NCBI GenBank assembly: GCA_040265115.1
Contig: JBDQGZ010000095.1
Coordinates: 1-7,479, forward strand
Length of the DNA stretch: 7,479 nt
Direction: 5' to 3'
Source: M55B157 sp040265115
Lineage (GTDB): Bacteria > Actinomycetota > Actinomycetes > S36-B12
Each line of letters begins with the position of its first letter. The stretch's first letter is position 1. A program made the position numbers and the translations under genes. Below are positions 5,001-7,479 of this stretch, in pieces. Under the pieces are notes generated by a model. It saw nothing but the letters and a program-made list of their open reading frames with translations. It was not told the origin of the DNA and searched no databases.

Positions 5001-6101
5001 ATGACTTCGCGAATTCGGCCGTGGGCGGCGTGTTTCGCCGCTGTCAGCCTCGTTGCAGCCACCGTTCCAGCGACTATGCTGACGGCGCAGGCAGCACCTC
5101 GGGAGCCTGCCCGCCTGACTGTCATGACTCAGAATCTTTACCTCGGGTCAAGCCTTGACCCTGCGATCGAGGCGCAAGATGCGGTGGAATTCCTTGAGGC
5201 GGTAGCCACGATCTATGGCACGGCCGTCGCCACCGACTTCCCTCTGCGGGCGCAGACCATTGCGAAGGCGATTGCGGACGAGCAGCCTGATCTGATCGGC
5301 TTGCAGGAAGTGACCAAGTGGTCCGCGGCGCGCATTGATGGTGGTCCGGACCTACCGAACTACGACTTCCTCGAGATTTTGATGGCTGCGCTGGAAGCTG
5401 AAGGCGTCAATTATTCGGTTGTCGGCACGGTCAACAACGCCAGCATCTCCGCCCCTCTGGTCAATCCAGCGCTGGAGTGTGATGGGACCTTCCCGGCCTT
5501 CGACTGCAACGCCACGTTGCTGGACCGTGATGCGATCCTGGTCAACGACAATTCGGGGATCAAAGTGACTCCCAGAAGCCTCTCCACGGGACGCTTCGCG
5601 GCCCAGGCGAGCCTGGCGACTCCGCTGGGGCCGCGCTCGTTCGATCGCGGGTGGCTCTATGCCGACATGGAGTATCAGGGTCGTGAATTCCGGTTCGCCA
5701 ACACCCATCTCGAAGTTGAGTCGTATGCCAGCATCCAGCAGAAGCAGGCACGCGAGTTCATTGAAATCGTGAAGCAGGATCGTCCTGGACCTCTCATCGC
5801 CACGGGCGACTTCAACTCGGCAGCAGACGGTTCGAACACCCGGTCCTACGCCATCCTCACTGACTACTTCTCGGACATGTGGCGAGAGAGTCGGCACGGC
5901 CTGGGCCTGACCTGCTGTCAGGCGGATATGTTGCAGAACCCGGAATCGGACTACTCCGTGCGCATCGACCTGATCATGGGCAAGGGGAAACTCGGATCGA
6001 ACTGGGCCCGTGTCCTGCCCTTGCCGATCGAAGGTGCCGAAGAGGTTCCTCTGTGGGGTTCAGATCACGGCGGCGTGATCACTCAGATCCGCTTGAAGTA
6101 G
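5001..6101 (+). CDS. Secreted endonuclease/exonuclease/phosphatase family protein
   Basis: A 366-residue protein of the metal-dependent EEP superfamily (DNase I/sphingomyelinase fold). The N-terminus is a signal peptide: basic MTSRIRPW, a hydrophobic core to about residue 28 and an AQA/A cleavage site at 29-32, so export by Sec is likely. The fold's motifs occur in order: TQNLYLG with N45, GLQEV with the metal-binding E103, FANTHLEVES with H236, ATGDFNS with D270 and N272, RIDLIM with D323, and the final SDHGGV with D355 and H356. All catalytic positions look intact, so it should be an active phosphodiesterase or phosphatase. The substrate (nucleic acid, phospholipid or other phosphoester) cannot be told. 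Four cysteines lie outside the signal, C160/C169 in one loop and adjacent C305-C306, possible disulfides in an exported protein. It stands alone on the plus strand and is convergent with the membrane protein gene, 27 bp apart. Confidence 0.9.
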   Translation: MTSRIRPWAACFAAVSLVAATVPATMLTAQAAPREPARLTVMTQNLYLGSSLDPAIEAQDAVEFLEAVATIYGTAVATDFPLRAQTIAKAIADEQPDLIGLQEVTKWSAARIDGGPDLPNYDFLEILMAALEAEGVNYSVVGTVNNASISAPLVNPALECDGTFPAFDCNATLLDRDAILVNDNSGIKVTPRSLSTGRFAAQASLATPLGPRSFDRGWLYADMEYQGREFRFANTHLEVESYASIQQKQAREFIEIVKQDRPGPLIATGDFNSAADGSNTRSYAILTDYFSDMWRESRHGLGLTCCQADMLQNPESDYSVRIDLIMGKGKLGSNWARVLPLPIEGAEEVPLWGSDHGGVITQIRLK

Positions 6102-6128
6102 CGCGACGAGATCATTGCGCGGGTGGTT

Positions 6129-7157
6129 CTAGGGCGCAGAGCCGGATGAGGTTGCTTCCCCCTCTGCAGTTGACGTCTCGACAGCCGCATTCACGACATC
6201 GGCGTCTGTCCGCTCCTCGACCCGGGTGCGCAGCAGCAATGATCTCTCATCAGCGAGGGTTGGATCACTGGTGACCAGGCTGCGTGGCCATAGGCGCTTA
6301 CGCAGCACAACGGCGATCTCACCCGAAAAAACCAGACCCTGGCTGACGATGTAGAACAGGGAGAACAGCCCGACGACAGCGGCGAAGGGGCCGTAGACCG
6401 CTCCGGCCCGGGAGACGAACATGGTGAGGGCCCAGCTCCCGAGCAGAGTCAGAATCGTCAGGATCGTTCCTCCAATGATGACTGCGGGAATCGCGGGGCG
6501 CCATGAGCGTGGACGGGCCGACAGCAGCGCCACGCTCGCGAGGAGCAATGCGCACAGGATCAGCCAGATCACCAGCAGTCCGGGAAGCAGCGCTGCCGAA
6601 CCGAGGTGGTTGACCAGGACGGCGACGCCACCGACGCCGCCAATAGCGAGAAGTAGTGCCAACAGCGTGACGAAGGCGCGCAGGTAGCGCGGGAAAAAAC
6701 TGAACCGGTCACGATGGGGCACACCCTGCAACTGATTGATGATGTCGTAGGCCGTGAAGACGATGCCGTTCCCAGTGAAGAGGAGACCAAGAATGCCGAT
6801 GATCAGAGGCAGGGGTGAGGTGGGCATCGACTCGAGTGCAGCGTTCACCGCGTCAGCGATCCCCTCCGGAACGACGGCGTTGATGAAGTCATCGCGGAGC
6901 TGGGGGTCTTCACGCAGGATCTGACTGGCTGACCACACGACGATGAGGAGGATAGGAATCGAGCTCAGGAATCCGTAGTAGGTGAGCAGTGCGGACTGGC
7001 GTGCGCCCGCGTCCTCTCCGTACTTCTTGATCACTCCATAGGGAAAGCCGAGGAAGGAGAATCTCCGCTGCAGGTTGTCGGCCGTGCCCGTGATCCGCTG
7101 GGGGAGGGGCTCCTTCCCGGCGACCTCCTGCTCAGCCGTGGGACCCACGAACCCCAT
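6129..7157 (-). CDS. BrkB/YihY family inner-membrane protein
   Basis: A 342-residue integral membrane protein of the YihY/virulence factor BrkB family. After a soluble N-terminus of about 50 residues it has the family entry motif ARQSALLTYYGFLSSIPILLIV (split here at 52-73) and about six helices near 56-78, 116-139, 160-182, 189-212, 224-248 and 258-279. The last carries the typical YGPFAAVVGLFSLFYIVSQG and FSGE. The C-terminal 55 residues are polar and probably cytoplasmic. The biochemical role of the family is unsettled; the old RNase BN assignment of the E. coli homologue was withdrawn. The ATG at 7157 is 10 bp after the histidine kinase stop and is preferred. An ATG at 7205 is in frame but would overlap the kinase by 38 bp and has no ribosome site. 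No Shine-Dalgarno sequence is clear for either, so coupling to the kinase gene is likely. Confidence 0.87.
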   Translation of the reverse strand: MGFVGPTAEQEVAGKEPLPQRITGTADNLQRRFSFLGFPYGVIKKYGEDAGARQSALLTYYGFLSSIPILLIVVWSASQILREDPQLRDDFINAVVPEGIADAVNAALESMPTSPLPLIIGILGLLFTGNGIVFTAYDIINQLQGVPHRDRFSFFPRYLRAFVTLLALLLAIGGVGGVAVLVNHLGSAALLPGLLVIWLILCALLLASVALLSARPRSWRPAIPAVIIGGTILTILTLLGSWALTMFVSRAGAVYGPFAAVVGLFSLFYIVSQGLVFSGEIAVVLRKRLWPRSLVTSDPTLADERSLLLRTRVEERTDADVVNAAVETSTAEGEATSSGSAP

Positions 7158-7167
7158 GCTGCCAGGG

Positions 7168-7479
7168 TCAGGGGAGGTGCGCGATGAGCTGGGTGCCACC
7201 ATCACGGTTGTCCAGGGAGAAGTTGCCCTGCGTGAGTCGAGCGATCAACGCCATCCCGAGACCGGGTTCACCATCGGTCAATCCGCATCCATCGTCGGTG
7301 ACGATGACCGTCACTCCGCGCTCCGACCTGGCCACCTTGACGTCGATGTGTTCGGCGTGCCCATGGCGGTAGGCGTTCGCGAGCGCCTCCTCGACGATCA
7401 AGGGGATGTCTGGCCGGGCATCGAGGGAAGCAACCTGGTCCTCGATGCTGACGATGATCTCGCACATGGGTGACCACAG
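7168..7479 (-). CDS. Sensor histidine kinase, C-terminal ATPase domain (partial)
   Basis: 104 codons are in view and the frame is open through the right edge. The sequence has the GHKL ATPase boxes: N box EEALANAYRHG, G1 box DDGCGL and G2 box GLGMALI, finishing with DGGTQLIAHLP. The WSPMCEIIVS stretch at the edge and the NAYRHG pattern resemble NarL-partner kinases of the HisKA_3 class, where this domain follows the dimerisation helix. The ATG at 7467 could be read as a start, but the residues before it also look like the family, so a longer kinase cut by the window edge is more likely. A small stand-alone anti-sigma-like ATPase is the alternative. It is followed 10 bp later by the BrkB-type gene and probably shares its transcript. 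The signal it senses and its response regulator are out of view. Confidence 0.8.
   Translation of the reverse strand: MWSPMCEIIVSIEDQVASLDARPDIPLIVEEALANAYRHGHAEHIDVKVARSERGVTVIVTDDGCGLTDGEPGLGMALIARLTQGNFSLDNRDGGTQLIAHLP

Noticed and set aside
5352..5897. 181-residue minus-strand frame inside the exonuclease-family gene
   Set aside because: Shadow frame of a gene with all its catalytic motifs intact; no recognisable domain of its own.
6102..6128. Possible bidirectional terminator between the convergent genes
   Set aside because: Only a 5-bp TGCGC/GCGCA pairing with a long loop and no T-run; too weak to call.

Overview
The window is GC-rich, most coding DNA ends codons in G or C, and the gene families (CoxM/CoxS molybdenum hydroxylase subunits, Opu-type osmolyte transporter, BrkB/YihY membrane protein, LuxR-coupled-type histidine kinase) together suggest a high-GC actinobacterium. 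That assignment is inference from composition and family style; no rRNA or other taxonomic marker is present.

Left part (1-3858, all on the minus strand, so read right to left): an Opu-type permease, a class A beta-lactamase-like serine hydrolase, an XdhC-type maturation factor, a 149-bp regulatory gap with a good promoter candidate and two back-to-back inverted repeats, a 77-residue protein of unknown function, the FAD subunit CoxM, and the first 24 codons of the 2Fe-2S subunit CoxS, which runs off the left edge. The last three form a tight operon in the order unknown-M-S; the large molybdopterin subunit would be expected next, beyond the edge. XdhC fits with them because XdhC proteins help insert sulfurated molybdenum cofactor into such enzymes.

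Middle (3855-4787): a rearrangement scar. The tandem-CBS tail of an OpuCA-type ATPase (minus strand) survives, but its ATP-binding domain is gone. At about 4176-4183 it abuts, tail to tail in truncation, the C-terminal catalytic half of a tyrosine recombinase (plus strand) that has lost its own N-terminal half. The recombinase remnant ends 38 bp before the 3' end of a complete tRNA-Thr(CGT) gene, the classic arrangement of an element integrated at a tRNA 3' end. The simplest reading is an integrated element largely deleted together with the start of the neighbouring transporter operon.

Right part (4788-7479): a 213-bp gap with several small inverted repeats, then a secreted endonuclease/exonuclease/phosphatase-family protein on the plus strand, probably from a leaderless transcript. 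It is convergent with a BrkB/YihY-type six-helix membrane protein preceded, 10 bp away, by the C-terminal ATPase part of a sensor histidine kinase that continues past the right edge.

I see no CRISPR array, insertion sequence, toxin-antitoxin pair or recognisable defence system. The most notable points are the double-truncation junction beside the tRNA, the paired operators in front of the cox-type operon, its unknown leading gene, and a signal-less beta-lactamase relative without the usual deacylation motif.
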